From: Desulfoarculaceae bacterium
GTDB taxonomy: Bacteria; Desulfobacterota; Desulfobulbia; Desulfobulbales; Desulfocapsaceae
Assembly: GCA_019429465.1 (NCBI GenBank)
Contig: JAHYIV010000004.1
Span: 1-64,000, forward strand
Length of the DNA: 64,000 nt
Reading direction: 5' to 3'
Below are positions 17,006 to 26,234 of this stretch, piece after piece. Each line of letters starts with the position of its first letter. The stretch's first letter is position 1. Below the pieces are notes generated by a model. That model was not told the origin of the DNA. It searched no databases and worked only from the letters and a program-made list of their open reading frames with translations. A program made the position numbers and the translations under genes.

Positions 17006-17818
17006 ATGCAATATGGAATGATCATTGATCTGGAACGCTGTGTGGGCTGTCATGCCTGCACCATAGCCTGTAAGGCAGAGTGGGAGGTCCCGGTTGAGTT
17101 TGGCAGGAACTGGGTCAAACGCCTCGGGCCGAGTAAAGTAGGAAACGAGCTTGCCTCCACCTACTATCCCGGTCTCTGTAATCACTGTGCAAAACCACCC
17201 TGCGTGGATGCATGCCCTGCCGATCCGGCAGAGATGACCTTTAAGGATGCAAAATCAGGTAAAACCACAACTCTGTCAGTGGCGGCGACCTGGAAGGATC
17301 CCTTCAACGGGACCGTCCAGATCGACAAAAGCCGCTGCATTGGTTGTGGCGCCTGTGTCGAGTCCTGCCCGTATGAGGCCCGCTATATCAACCCTGCCAT
17401 GGTCGATGATGTCTCGTCCGACGGCAAGGCTGACAAGTGTACCTACTGCATGCCACGTGTTGAGGCCGGACTTGCTCCTGCCTGTGTTCAAACCTGTATC
17501 ACCAACGCCCGTATATTTGGTGATCTGGATGATCCGACATCAGAGGTTGCCAAATACGTTAAAAAAGGAGCCAAGGGTCTTGAGCCCAAGGGCGAGAGCA
17601 TTGGTCCGAACTCCCGGTATTACGGCAAGAAGAAGGATATGACCCTTCTCTTTCAGGAATCCACTCCTGAGCTGGCCGATATGGGCAGCGTCAAACGCCG
17701 AGCCATGATGGCATCCATGGTTAAACCAGCAATGCGCAAGGCCAGAGATCTTGGTCTGCTTGGTCTGGCCGGTGCCATGCTTGTGAAAGGACTGTCTGAA
17801 AAGAAGAATGACGAATAA
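17006..17818 (+). CDS. Four-cluster ferredoxin subunit (PsrB/PhsB type)
   Basis: 270 residues. Sixteen cysteines in four groups typical of DmsB/PsrB proteins: CVGCHACTIAC, CNHCAKPPCVDACP, CIGCGACVESCP and CTYC...CVQTC. Electrons would pass along these clusters to or from the molybdoenzyme encoded 50 bases upstream. It has no signal, so it would ride out with the Tat-exported partner. The C-terminal 60 residues are unusual: basic, with a hydrophobic helix (LGLLGLAGAML) close to the end that might dock the pair on the membrane in place of a PsrC anchor. RBS AGGAGG at about 16991. Confidence 0.9.
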   Translation: MQYGMIIDLERCVGCHACTIACKAEWEVPVEFGRNWVKRLGPSKVGNELASTYYPGLCNHCAKPPCVDACPADPAEMTFKDAKSGKTTTLSVAATWKDPFNGTVQIDKSRCIGCGACVESCPYEARYINPAMVDDVSSDGKADKCTYCMPRVEAGLAPACVQTCITNARIFGDLDDPTSEVAKYVKKGAKGLEPKGESIGPNSRYYGKKKDMTLLFQESTPELADMGSVKRRAMMASMVKPAMRKARDLGLLGLAGAMLVKGLSEKKNDE

Positions 17819-17858
17819 TCTCTTCGTCTGATTTGCAGTATGCAGTGTCCTGAACCAC

Positions 17859-17903
17859 AAAAGGGAGTGTTAACCGATTCAATGGTTAACACTCCCTTTT
17901 TTT
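17859..17903 (+). terminator. Rho-independent terminator of the torD operon
   Basis: AAAGGGAGTGTTAACC pairs fully with GGTTAACACTCCCTTT around an 8-base loop, followed by seven T. It lies about 40 bases after the FeS gene and confirms that the operon ends without a membrane subunit. Confidence 0.92.
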
Positions 17904-18103
17904 ATAAAAGAGAGAGGCAAAGGGCAAAGCGAAAACCGACTTTTTCCTTTTACCTTTTTTCAAGAAAAAATAAAAATAAATTTCTCATCGTCGATACTGA
18001 TCCGTAAGCGGCCTTCATGGTTCAGTCCATAGACCTCTCAAGCCGGTTCACCCTTGATCTCACATTGCAGACAGTGGGGAGAATGGACCCCTTTGTCCCG
18101 GTC

Positions 18104-18220
18104 TCACCAGGACATCAGAGTAGCAAACGCGTTTCCCTGTTCCGCCACAATCCTGGCAACCGCCTTCGCCTGGTCAAAATCAATCGCATAACCGCTAAAC
18201 CGGCACTCAATTCTCTCCAT
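18104..18220 (-). CDS. Possible 38-residue protein behind the NtrC-type regulator
   Basis: Short frame whose ATG is 8 bases after the regulator stop, with AGGAAGG, part of the regulator's last codons, as RBS. The peptide (MERIECRFSGYAIDF...) is protein-like. It stops at TGA, but the same frame stays open and plausible for 22 more codons, including HCLQCE, to a second TGA at about 18038. It may be a small gene, a pseudogene, or a TGA read as selenocysteine. No match known. Confidence 0.35.
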   Translation of the reverse strand: MERIECRFSGYAIDFDQAKAVARIVAEQGNAFATLMSW

Positions 18221-18227
18221 GGCTATT

Positions 18228-19637
18228 TTATCCTTCCTGTTTCAATCGCCAGTTCAAGGCCTGCCGGGTGACACCGAGCATCTGTGCGGCAATAGCCTGA
18301 TTTCCCTGAGCCCGATTCAGGGCCTCCTGAACCAGCAACCGTCCGGATTCTTTCAAGGTCGGCAGCCGGTCGAGAACTGCAAAGGCGGTCTCTACCGGCT
18401 GCGATGTTGGCGGAGATTCATAATCGGCAGAACACTTGTGAATATACGCCTTGAACACATCCATGCTCAAGGTACGGTTTTGATGCTTGGAAAGGGCATC
18501 AAAGACCATGGACTGCAGTTCACGCACGTTTCCAGGATAATTATAGGTACCTAGCAAGATCAGGAGTTCCCGGGGATAGGTGGGCTTTTTCTTGCTCAAT
18601 TTTCTGGCGGCATCTTCAATAAAATAATCGAGCAGCAGGGGCAGATCATCCAGACGTTCACGCAGAGGCGGTATGTGCACATGATGGGTGCGTAACCTGA
18701 AAAAGAGATCCCGCCTGAACCTGCCGGACTCCTGCAGGGACTCAAGATCCTGATGAGTGGCGAAAATCATCCTGACATTGGTACTGCGGGCAACATCTGA
18801 ACCCAGAGGATAATATTCACGCTCCTGTAACAAGCGCAATAATTTTATCTGGGCCCCCTGGTCCAGATCACCAATCTCATCAAGAAACAGACTGCCGTCA
18901 GTGGCAGTGGCGATAAGCCCCTTTCTGCTCAATTCAGCCCCGGAAAAAGCGCCCTTCCTATGACCAAACAGGGTGTCACTGAGCATGGTATCATCGAGTC
19001 CGGCGATATTAATAGCCACAAACTCACCGCTCTTTTGACTGAGTCGATGCACCGCCTGGGCAACCAGCTCTTTTCCCACCCCTGTTTCACCGGTAATCAG
19101 AACCGGCTCACAGGTCGTGGCAATGGCCTCGATGTACTGAAAAAGAGAATGCATGGATTTGTTGTGGGTCACAATAGCCGAAAAGGCCTCAGGACTTTTC
19201 AGGGTATCTGTAAAGAAATGCTCCTTCAGGGAACTGTTCTCGCGACGGAGCGCTCCCATTTCGATAGCCCGGCGTACTCCGGTGGTCAGTCGATTCTGCT
19301 CTGCCACCTTGGTGAAAAAGTCATAGGCTCCAAGCTTCATGCAGGAGACTGCGGTTTCCACCTGATCCAACCCGGTAATAATAATGACAGGGATATCAGG
19401 ATGATACTTGACCACCTGGGCCAGCAATTCATCACCAGCCAGATGCGGCATGGTCAGGTCCAGGACCAGGACACCAATCTCCTGTTCCCGTAGAACATCC
19501 ATGACCTTTCGTGAATCATTACACGTTATGACATTGGTAATGCCAACAGAATGAAGCGTTAATCCGAAACTGTTCAGCCAGGCTTTTTCATCATCGACCA
19601 ACAACACAGGTAATAATGGATAGAGATTTTTTGTCAT
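18228..19637 (-). CDS. Sigma-54-dependent response regulator (NtrC family)
   Basis: 469 residues. Receiver domain 8-125 with acidic pocket DDE (15-17) and phosphoacceptor Asp60 (LVLDLTMP); AAA+ domain about 150-390 with GETGVGKE, the sigma-54 contact loop as GAFSGA (usual form GAFTGA), and SLFLDEIGDL; C-terminal Fis-type helix-turn-helix (QAIAAQMLGVTRQALNWRLKQ). It would switch on sigma-54 promoters when phosphorylated by the kinase encoded 97 bases upstream. The nearest matching promoter is at 22418, before the rhodanese gene. A receiver-domain regulator with this layout is typical; Ser in GAFSGA is seen in some active members. Confidence 0.93.
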   Translation of the reverse strand: MTKNLYPLLPVLLVDDEKAWLNSFGLTLHSVGITNVITCNDSRKVMDVLREQEIGVLVLDLTMPHLAGDELLAQVVKYHPDIPVIIITGLDQVETAVSCMKLGAYDFFTKVAEQNRLTTGVRRAIEMGALRRENSSLKEHFFTDTLKSPEAFSAIVTHNKSMHSLFQYIEAIATTCEPVLITGETGVGKELVAQAVHRLSQKSGEFVAINIAGLDDTMLSDTLFGHRKGAFSGAELSRKGLIATATDGSLFLDEIGDLDQGAQIKLLRLLQEREYYPLGSDVARSTNVRMIFATHQDLESLQESGRFRRDLFFRLRTHHVHIPPLRERLDDLPLLLDYFIEDAARKLSKKKPTYPRELLILLGTYNYPGNVRELQSMVFDALSKHQNRTLSMDVFKAYIHKCSADYESPPTSQPVETAFAVLDRLPTLKESGRLLVQEALNRAQGNQAIAAQMLGVTRQALNWRLKQEG

Positions 19638-19734
19638 TATTTCATACCTGTTTTATGGCCGGATCAGTCGGACCTGATAATTTATTCTCATTATTCACCG
19701 CCTGGAACTCTTGGTAATTTCATCATTCCATGCT

Positions 19735-22068
19735 CTACGCAGATTCACTCAAGGCGGGCAGGCTGACAATAACCTCCGTCCCCTGGTCCAGCACCGAAAC
19801 AAAACGAATCATGCCATTATGTTCTTTGACAATTCCGGCAGAAACTGACAGACCCAGGCCTGTTCCCCCCATATTCCGTTTGGTGGTAAAGAAAGGATCA
19901 GTCACCTTATTCAACACATCCGGGGCAATCCCACTGCCCTCGTCACGAATAACTATTTCAACCCCGTCCACCTCCCTGTTGTATCTGGTGATAACAGTAA
20001 GAGCCCGGCCACTCACTCCCAGGGCCTCGCAACTGTTCTGGATCAGATTGATGACAACCTGCACCAGACGCTGCCTGTTCCCCAAAACCTCCGGCAGGTC
20101 TTCATCATAGAGAGCGGTAAAGCTCTTTGTGGCTCGATGAATACTGTTCATGGTCAACCGTACCCCTGACTGAACAACCTCATTCATATCCACCCGAACC
20201 TGCTGACCACTGGTCTCTACCCTGGCATAATCTTTCAAATCAACCACAATCTGCCTGATGCGGGCCGCACTTTCTGCAAGCTCTGAGCAGACCCTTGGCA
20301 ACTGCTGACGCATCACCGTGTAGTCGACACCAGCCACAATAAAGTCGCCATTTTCCTGATAAAACTCATCCAGAATCGGCTTGACACTTTCCCATGCCCG
20401 TTCGAGGACAGGAAGATTTAACAAGGCAATGGAATTGGGGTTATTGATCTCATGGGCAACACCAGACACCAGCAGACCAAGAGAGATCATCTTATCCGCA
20501 TGCTGCAGCTGCTGCTGTTGTTTTCTGGCCTGTTCCTCGTTCTTTTTCCGTTCTGTCACATCCCTGACAATCCAGATAGCATGCCACTTATTTCTGATTC
20601 TGGTGGAAGAAAGGGACAGTTCAACGAGCACCTCACTGCCATTACTGTTTCTGGCCGCAACCTCAACGGTATGAGCACAATCACCAACGATGTTATCCCC
20701 TTTCAGCCCCTGGACAATCTGACTTTCACCTTCACGACGAGCGTCAATTAATTGATGTACAGGACTGCCAAGGGCCTCAACACTGGTAAACCCGAATATA
20801 GTGGCCGCCGCCTCATTCCAATAGGCGACATTGCCTTCTTGATCCATGAGGATGATACCGTCAAGGGCCGAGGCCGTAAGATTACGGAATTTATCCTCAC
20901 TTTCCCTGAGCGCAGCTTCGGCTACCATTCCGGCCTCACGGGTATCGGTATAACGATTGGCAAATGAGGTAAGATCCGCCCCCAGGCTTCTAAGCTCCAC
21001 CGGCCCTCTCCAATCAAAGACAACCCTTTTTTCGTTATTAATAATATCATCAAGACCGACGAGCAGATCTTTCTGGATCGTATCAATCCTGCCGGTAATC
21101 CAGTTGGCCGTAAAAAAGACCAACAGCGACATCAGGAAAATCACAACCAAAACGTTGAACATCAAACTGAACTTCCATGATTTCATGGCGCTTTCGTCAA
21201 CCGCAGAGCCTACCCACATTACCGCTTGCTTTTCGGCATGAAAAATAAGCGGCATCCAGGCAAATTTATTATGATTCTTATCTTTAAGAATCAACGGCTC
21301 CCCCTTCAGTCCTTCCATCTTCAGTCCGGGAAACTCCTCAAAGGCATTGCAATCATCGATTCCGCCGACACCCTCAAAAATCTTCCCTCCTTGCAAGACT
21401 GACTGAGAGCCTTTGAGATAGACCCCATCTTCCGTCACCCATAAAGCATTCTTGAAATTTTCAAGAAAAGTTGACATATCAACACGCATCATGATCACTC
21501 CGGCTGCAGGCGTCCCAAGCTCTCTGACAGCGGAAAGCAGAACCAAAGTATATTCATCGCGTCCTGTCAGACCCAAGGGATCACTTTGTTCATCGACCAG
21601 ACCAACAAAGATTTCATTTCCCTTTAAGCCCAAAGATTCTTGTAGAAAGTGGCCGGTCAGGATTTCTTTTCCGGCCTCACCCACGACAAGTTTTCCTTGG
21701 GATCTAGACATTCCAAGCGCCTCACGGCCAGAGGCATCAAAGAGGAAAAACTCACTGATCGGCTCATCGAGCACAAACCAGGAGACCAAAAGAGCTGCCA
21801 GTGCCTTTTTGTCTCCTGTATGATTAATTACTTCCAGTGTTGCCGGCAGGGTTGCCGAATGAAGAAGACTTTTTTTCAGACAACGGATCCGGGCATTCAA
21901 CTTGGCAAAATCCACCTGGGATCTGGCCTGGGTTTCCAGCTCAGCAGCATGCTCCAGACGATCGAGGGTCTTTGGCAGATTCAAGGCCACCAGGATAAAA
22001 ACGGGAACTAAGCCTAAGACGATCACGGTCAAAAAAATAAAGCAGCGAAGTTTCATGATTCTTTGCAA
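19735..22068 (-). CDS. Membrane sensor histidine kinase with PAS domain
   Basis: 777 residues. A membrane helix near 8-30, a periplasmic sensing region of about 280 residues (double-Cache-like in layout), a second helix near 318-338, a PAS domain (about 388-505, EDKFRNLTASALDGIILMD) and a kinase core: H-box GVAHEINNP with His539, then DEGSGI, DPFFTTK and GGTGLGLS ATP-binding boxes. It is the partner of the regulator encoded just downstream on the same strand. The ligand is unknown; position beside a rhodanese lipoprotein suggests a sulfur compound. Confidence 0.9.
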   Translation of the reverse strand: MQRIMKLRCFIFLTVIVLGLVPVFILVALNLPKTLDRLEHAAELETQARSQVDFAKLNARIRCLKKSLLHSATLPATLEVINHTGDKKALAALLVSWFVLDEPISEFFLFDASGREALGMSRSQGKLVVGEAGKEILTGHFLQESLGLKGNEIFVGLVDEQSDPLGLTGRDEYTLVLLSAVRELGTPAAGVIMMRVDMSTFLENFKNALWVTEDGVYLKGSQSVLQGGKIFEGVGGIDDCNAFEEFPGLKMEGLKGEPLILKDKNHNKFAWMPLIFHAEKQAVMWVGSAVDESAMKSWKFSLMFNVLVVIFLMSLLVFFTANWITGRIDTIQKDLLVGLDDIINNEKRVVFDWRGPVELRSLGADLTSFANRYTDTREAGMVAEAALRESEDKFRNLTASALDGIILMDQEGNVAYWNEAAATIFGFTSVEALGSPVHQLIDARREGESQIVQGLKGDNIVGDCAHTVEVAARNSNGSEVLVELSLSSTRIRNKWHAIWIVRDVTERKKNEEQARKQQQQLQHADKMISLGLLVSGVAHEINNPNSIALLNLPVLERAWESVKPILDEFYQENGDFIVAGVDYTVMRQQLPRVCSELAESAARIRQIVVDLKDYARVETSGQQVRVDMNEVVQSGVRLTMNSIHRATKSFTALYDEDLPEVLGNRQRLVQVVINLIQNSCEALGVSGRALTVITRYNREVDGVEIVIRDEGSGIAPDVLNKVTDPFFTTKRNMGGTGLGLSVSAGIVKEHNGMIRFVSVLDQGTEVIVSLPALSESA

Positions 22069-22417
22069 CGAATGAGGTTGTTAAGCCTGCAAGGTATTTC
22101 AGAAAAAAAACTTTCCTAACACAGGGGGGTTAACTAGCAGAAAAAACCTTTGCGCACCCATCCTCACTGCAAAGGATTTTGCTCTTACGTGCAAAACAGG
22201 GGTGAGCCACTCGCATCTCAAAAGTAGCCTATCCATCTATTCAATATTACAAATTAAAGTCAAGACAAGCCAAGTCAACATCTTTTTACATGCCACGATC
22301 AGCACCTTATTCCTTTAGCGTAACTTTGATTTTTTTGCACCTGTTATATCATAAACATTCTGCATCAATATCAACGCTTATGCTTAACAATCAACATGTT
22401 ATGCTCATAAAATATCC
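22069..22417. other. Divergent control region between kinase and rhodanese genes
   Basis: No gene is seen. GCTTAAC...GTTATGC (about 22382-22404), an imperfect inverted repeat 14 bases before the sigma-54 promoter, could be a binding site for the regulator, although enhancer sites usually lie further upstream. Confidence 0.4.
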
Positions 22418-22433
22418 TGGCACATTATCTGCA
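22418..22433 (+). promoter_or_regulatory. Sigma-54 promoter of the rhodanese lipoprotein
   Basis: TGGCAC, five bases, CTGCA. This fits the -24/-12 consensus (TGGCAC-N5-TTGCA) with one mismatch and keeps the essential GG and GC dinucleotides at the right spacing. Transcription would start near 22445, about 92 bases before the start codon. Confidence 0.7.
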
Positions 22434-22536
22434 TATTCCATTTCAATATTAACGGTTCACTTCCGGTTACAGTTCATCCTGAACTGCAGTAACTGATGTG
22501 GACCTAACGCATCTCATGAGCGCCTTGGAGGGCAGC

Positions 22537-23868
22537 ATGCAAAAAACGTTGATCAAATTTATTCCATTCCTGATCATGGCATCCTTGTTGACAACAGGAT
22601 GTACCCAGACCGGAACCACTGCAGCTCAATTGACTGCCCAAAACGGCACCAGTGACAGTGCAAAGAGTATAGCCCCTGAAGCAATTCCCGTCTATGTGGG
22701 AAGTGTTAAAGATGTATCAAACAAAGCAAAGATCATCTCCATTGAAGTGGGCAAAGGGGCAGAGGCAAAAACCATCCTCGTAAAATTTGACGACAAAACC
22801 AAAGGCATTGAACATGCAGTCGCTGGACATGCTTCCATTATCAATTACGAGATGCGCGATGGTGAGCCCTGGGCCACCGTTGTCAAACCAAAACTGGCCC
22901 AACTGCCGGCTGGTGTCACCGAGGTTAAAACCGCTGAGCTGAAGGCCATGTTGGACAAGGGAGAAAAATTCACCCTGATTGATTCCCGACCCGTAGGACG
23001 GAATGCCCAAGGAAGCCTGCCCGGGGCCATCAGCATTCCTGATGATGAGTTCAATAATCAGGCCAATAAACTGCCGGCAGACAGAGATGAGCTGCTGGTC
23101 TTTTTCTGCGGGGGTGTGACCTGCGGCATGTCCACTCATTCCGCCGGTCTGGCAAAAAAAATGGGTTACAAAAACGTGAAAGCGTATCTGGGAGGTGAAC
23201 CTGCATGGTCAAAAGCCGGTTATCCGCTTTATGCCTCCAATGATTTTATCAGCAAGGGCAACATTATCCTCGTTGATCTGCGTTCTGTCAAAAAATCAGA
23301 GGCAGGCCGTATTCCCAGATCAGTGACCATCCCTTCTGCTACACTTAAAGAGAAAGCGGAAGATTTCCCTCTCAAGGCTCCTGTTGTCCTTTACAGTGAC
23401 AGCACGGATGAATCAATAAAGGCCATGAAAGTTCTTAAAGAGGAGGGACTTAAAACGGTTTCTCTGGTTCCCGGCAATATTGATGGCTGGATCAAGGCCG
23501 GCGGCGAAACCACCAGTGGTCCTGTAGTCAGCACCATCAATTGGAAACGGAAGATGGAAAAAGGTGAGGTCTCCGTGGCCGACTTTATGAATGTTGTCAA
23601 CGGCAAAGCAACCGACGCTGTAATTCTTGATGTACGCAACCAGGATGAGATGGCAGAATGTATGTTTAAAAATGCCATCGCTATCCCCCTTGATCAGGTT
23701 GGAAAACGCAAGGGAGAATTACCCAAAGACAAAAAAATCTACCTCCACTGCACCACCGGGGCACGGGCTAGTATGGCAGCCAAAGAGTTAAACAAGGATG
23801 GCTATAAGGCCTTTTTCCTCGGAGAGAATATCACCTGTGAAAATAATACCTGCATCTTAGCAGAATAA
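22537..23868 (+). CDS. Lipoprotein with three rhodanese domains
   Basis: 443 residues from ATG 22537, chosen for GGAGGG just upstream; the frame is open 13 codons earlier. Lipoprotein signal with lipobox LTTGC (Cys22). After a short domain (about 45-115) come three rhodanese-like modules: the first with CGGVTCGMS as active loop, the second with YSDSTDES and no cysteine, so probably inactive, the third with HCTTGARAS and catalytic Cys. It would handle sulfane sulfur at the periplasmic face, or bring it to other proteins. The C-terminal tail has a further pair, CENNTC. A sigma-54 promoter and a divergent sigma-54 regulator indicate induced expression. Confidence 0.88.
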   Translation: MQKTLIKFIPFLIMASLLTTGCTQTGTTAAQLTAQNGTSDSAKSIAPEAIPVYVGSVKDVSNKAKIISIEVGKGAEAKTILVKFDDKTKGIEHAVAGHASIINYEMRDGEPWATVVKPKLAQLPAGVTEVKTAELKAMLDKGEKFTLIDSRPVGRNAQGSLPGAISIPDDEFNNQANKLPADRDELLVFFCGGVTCGMSTHSAGLAKKMGYKNVKAYLGGEPAWSKAGYPLYASNDFISKGNIILVDLRSVKKSEAGRIPRSVTIPSATLKEKAEDFPLKAPVVLYSDSTDESIKAMKVLKEEGLKTVSLVPGNIDGWIKAGGETTSGPVVSTINWKRKMEKGEVSVADFMNVVNGKATDAVILDVRNQDEMAECMFKNAIAIPLDQVGKRKGELPKDKKIYLHCTTGARASMAAKELNKDGYKAFFLGENITCENNTCILAE

Positions 23869-23905
23869 GAATCGTAAAAGAAAACAGTCATCCCGTTCAA
23901 GAGAA

Positions 23906-23948
23906 GGAAGAGGCATACATGAGAGTATGCCTCTTCCTTTTTTTTTTA
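23906..23948 (+). terminator. Rho-independent terminator of the rhodanese gene
   Basis: GGAAGAGGCATAC (23906-23918), loop of 6, GTATGCCTCTTCC (23925-23937), then eleven or so T. The gene is therefore a single-gene transcript. Confidence 0.93.
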
Positions 23949-24020
23949 TTTCAGGGTATTCTGCTTTGATTTTTCAGGTCAACTATTCTTCATTTCTTCT
24001 TTTTCTTACAGGTATTTTTT

Positions 24021-25703
24021 ATGAGTGTTGATGACAAAAAGATTATCTATTCGATGATCAAGGTAAGCAAATACTACGACAGCAAACCCATTCTCAAGGA
24101 TATTTCACTTTCTTATTTTTACGGCGCCAAGATCGGGGTGCTGGGACTGAACGGTTCCGGTAAAAGTACCCTGCTGCGCATCCTGGCCGGCATTGATACC
24201 GAATTTAACGGTGAGACTATTCTCGCTCCGGGGCTTACCATCGACTATCTGGATCAGGAGCCCCAGTTGGACCCTGAAAAAACAGTCAGGCAGATCGTTG
24301 AAGAAGGAGTTCAGGGAACCGTTGACCTGTTGCATGAATTTAACATCATCAATGAAAAATTTGCCGCACCCATGAGTGACGACGAGATGCAGGCACTCAT
24401 TGACCGACAGGGCGAGGTCCAGGACAAGCTCGACACCCTGAACGCCTGGGATCTGGACAGTAAACTGGAAATGGCCATGGACGCCCTGCGCTGCCCGTCG
24501 CCAGACACCCTGTGCGGGATCCTCTCCGGTGGTGAAAAGAGGAGGGTGGCCCTCTGCCGCATCCTCCTGAAACAGCCAGACATCCTCCTGCTCGATGAGC
24601 CCACCAATCACCTGGACGCCGAGTCTGTCTCCTGGCTGGAGCAGCACCTGCAGCAATATGCCGGAACCATTATTGCCGTCACCCATGACCGTTACTTCCT
24701 TGATAATGTCGCCGGCTGGATCCTCGAGCTTGATCGGGGTATCGGCATTCCCTGGAAGGGCAACTATTCCTCCTGGCTGGAGCAGAAAGAAAAACGGCTG
24801 GCAACGGAAGAGAAATCAGAAAGTGAGCGGCGACGAACCCTGCAACGGGAACTTGAGTGGATCAAGATGTCAGCCAAGGGCAGACGGACAAAATCCAAGG
24901 CCAGGATCAGCTCATATGAGCAGCTGCTGAGCCAGGAGACCGAAAAGTTAGCCCAGGATCTGCAGATCTTTATTCCGCCCGGACCACGCCTTGGCAAGGT
25001 GGTGATTGAGGCTGAACATGTACGCAAGGCCTTAGGCGACAAACTGCTCGTTGAAGATCTGAATTTCAATCTCCCTGCCGGCGGCATCGTCGGGGTGATC
25101 GGGCCCAACGGCGCCGGCAAGTCCACCCTCTTCAAGATGATCACCGGTGAGGATACCCCGGATGCGGGCACCATCCGTCTGGGTGAGACCGTCAAGCTTG
25201 GCTATGTTGACCAGAACCGTGACTCCCTCAACCCGGAGCAGACGATCTGGGAGGCAATCTCTGAGGGACAGGAAACGGTCTGGCTCGGCACTAAAGAGAT
25301 TAACTCCCGAGCCTACGTGGGTAAATTCAATTTTTCCGGTGCTGCCCAGCAGAAAAAAGTGGGGTTGCTCTCCGGAGGGCAGCGTAACCGGGTCCATCTG
25401 GCCCGGATGCTCAAGGAAGGGGGTAACGTTCTGCTCCTTGATGAGCCGACCAACGATCTGGATGTCAACACCATGCAGGCACTGGAAGAGGCCCTGATCA
25501 ATTTCGGCGGCTGCGCCGTGGTCATCAGCCATGACCGCTGGTTTCTCGACCGGATAGCCACCCACATCCTGGCCTTTGAAGGTGATTCACAGGTGGTCTG
25601 GTTTGAAGGGAATTACTCGGATTACGAAAAAGATCGCAAGGCACGCCTGGGGGCAGCGGCTGACCAGCCGCACCGCATCAAATACCGGCAACTGACCAGA
25701 TAA
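24021..25703 (+). CDS. ettA: ABC-F translation factor EttA
   Basis: 560 residues, the size of EttA, the ribosome-binding ATPase that gates entry into the elongation cycle in response to ATP/ADP. Two ABC domains: Walker A GLNGSGKS and GPNGAGKS, signature LSGGEKRR and LSGGQRNR, Walker B LLLDEPTNHLD and LLLDEPTNDLD; between them the charged P-site linker with RRTLQRELEWIKMSAKGRRTK. No membrane segments. It stands alone between a terminator and a convergent gene. Confidence 0.95.
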   Translation: MSVDDKKIIYSMIKVSKYYDSKPILKDISLSYFYGAKIGVLGLNGSGKSTLLRILAGIDTEFNGETILAPGLTIDYLDQEPQLDPEKTVRQIVEEGVQGTVDLLHEFNIINEKFAAPMSDDEMQALIDRQGEVQDKLDTLNAWDLDSKLEMAMDALRCPSPDTLCGILSGGEKRRVALCRILLKQPDILLLDEPTNHLDAESVSWLEQHLQQYAGTIIAVTHDRYFLDNVAGWILELDRGIGIPWKGNYSSWLEQKEKRLATEEKSESERRRTLQRELEWIKMSAKGRRTKSKARISSYEQLLSQETEKLAQDLQIFIPPGPRLGKVVIEAEHVRKALGDKLLVEDLNFNLPAGGIVGVIGPNGAGKSTLFKMITGEDTPDAGTIRLGETVKLGYVDQNRDSLNPEQTIWEAISEGQETVWLGTKEINSRAYVGKFNFSGAAQQKKVGLLSGGQRNRVHLARMLKEGGNVLLLDEPTNDLDVNTMQALEEALINFGGCAVVISHDRWFLDRIATHILAFEGDSQVVWFEGNYSDYEKDRKARLGAAADQPHRIKYRQLTR

Positions 25704-25717
25704 TAACAGCTGGTGAA

Positions 25718-25763
25718 TAGCCGATAGCGCATAACCGCTTACGCGGTCCTGCGCTATCGGTGG
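25718..25763. terminator. Large hairpin between convergent genes
   Basis: CCGATAGCGCA (25721-25731) pairs with TGCGCTATCGG (25750-25760), and inside ACCGC pairs with GCGGT. There is no T-run. It is followed by GGAGGCGTTAG, a string also present in palindromic repeat copy 2, so it may be a distant member of that family rather than a terminator. Confidence 0.5.
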
Positions 25764-25796
25764 AGGCGTTAGGCCGACAGGCTAAACAATCTCTCT

Positions 25797-26123
25797 TTAA
25801 AGTTCCCGCAGCCGCTCCAATAAGGCTTCAAACTGCGGCAGCTTTTCCCTGGCAACGGCCAGTGACCCCTCGCGGCAGTCTTGCTCGATGACCATAACCA
25901 CGTCCCTGATCGCCTCCAGACCAAGACTTGCAGCCGCCCCTTTTATGGAATGAGCGGCGCCTCTGGCTTCCGTCGGATCCCCTTTTTCCACGGCCTGAGT
26001 CAGAATAGCCATATCCGAAGCCGAGGAGTCCTGAAAGATCGCAATCAACTCCTGGAGCAGCTCTTCATCATTGTCCACCTGGTTCATGGCAAATTCTTTA
26101 TTCCAACACAAGTCATTCATCAC
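25797..26123 (-). CDS. Histidine phosphotransfer (Hpt) protein
   Basis: 108 residues, one four-helix Hpt domain. The phosphoaccepting histidine is in AAHSIKGAAASLG (about residue 58). It would pass phosphate between a hybrid kinase and a response regulator; neither is adjacent. The start is GTG 26123 or the next-codon ATG, both behind GGAGGAGG. Confidence 0.88.
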   Translation of the reverse strand: MMNDLCWNKEFAMNQVDNDEELLQELIAIFQDSSASDMAILTQAVEKGDPTEARGAAHSIKGAAASLGLEAIRDVVMVIEQDCREGSLAVAREKLPQFEALLERLREL

Positions 26124-26234
26124 CTGTTCCTCCTCCGATCAATCACTACGCTTAACATCAATCAGGTGTGCCAGACGCTCGATATCCCCCCTGACACCGG
26201 GGAAACCTTGCAAAACAGTTATCAACTTTTCCCT

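Noticed and set aside
18017-18271. Plus-strand frame of 84 codons after the FeS terminator
   Set aside because: No RBS, and it overlaps antisense the end of the regulator gene and the small minus-strand frame.
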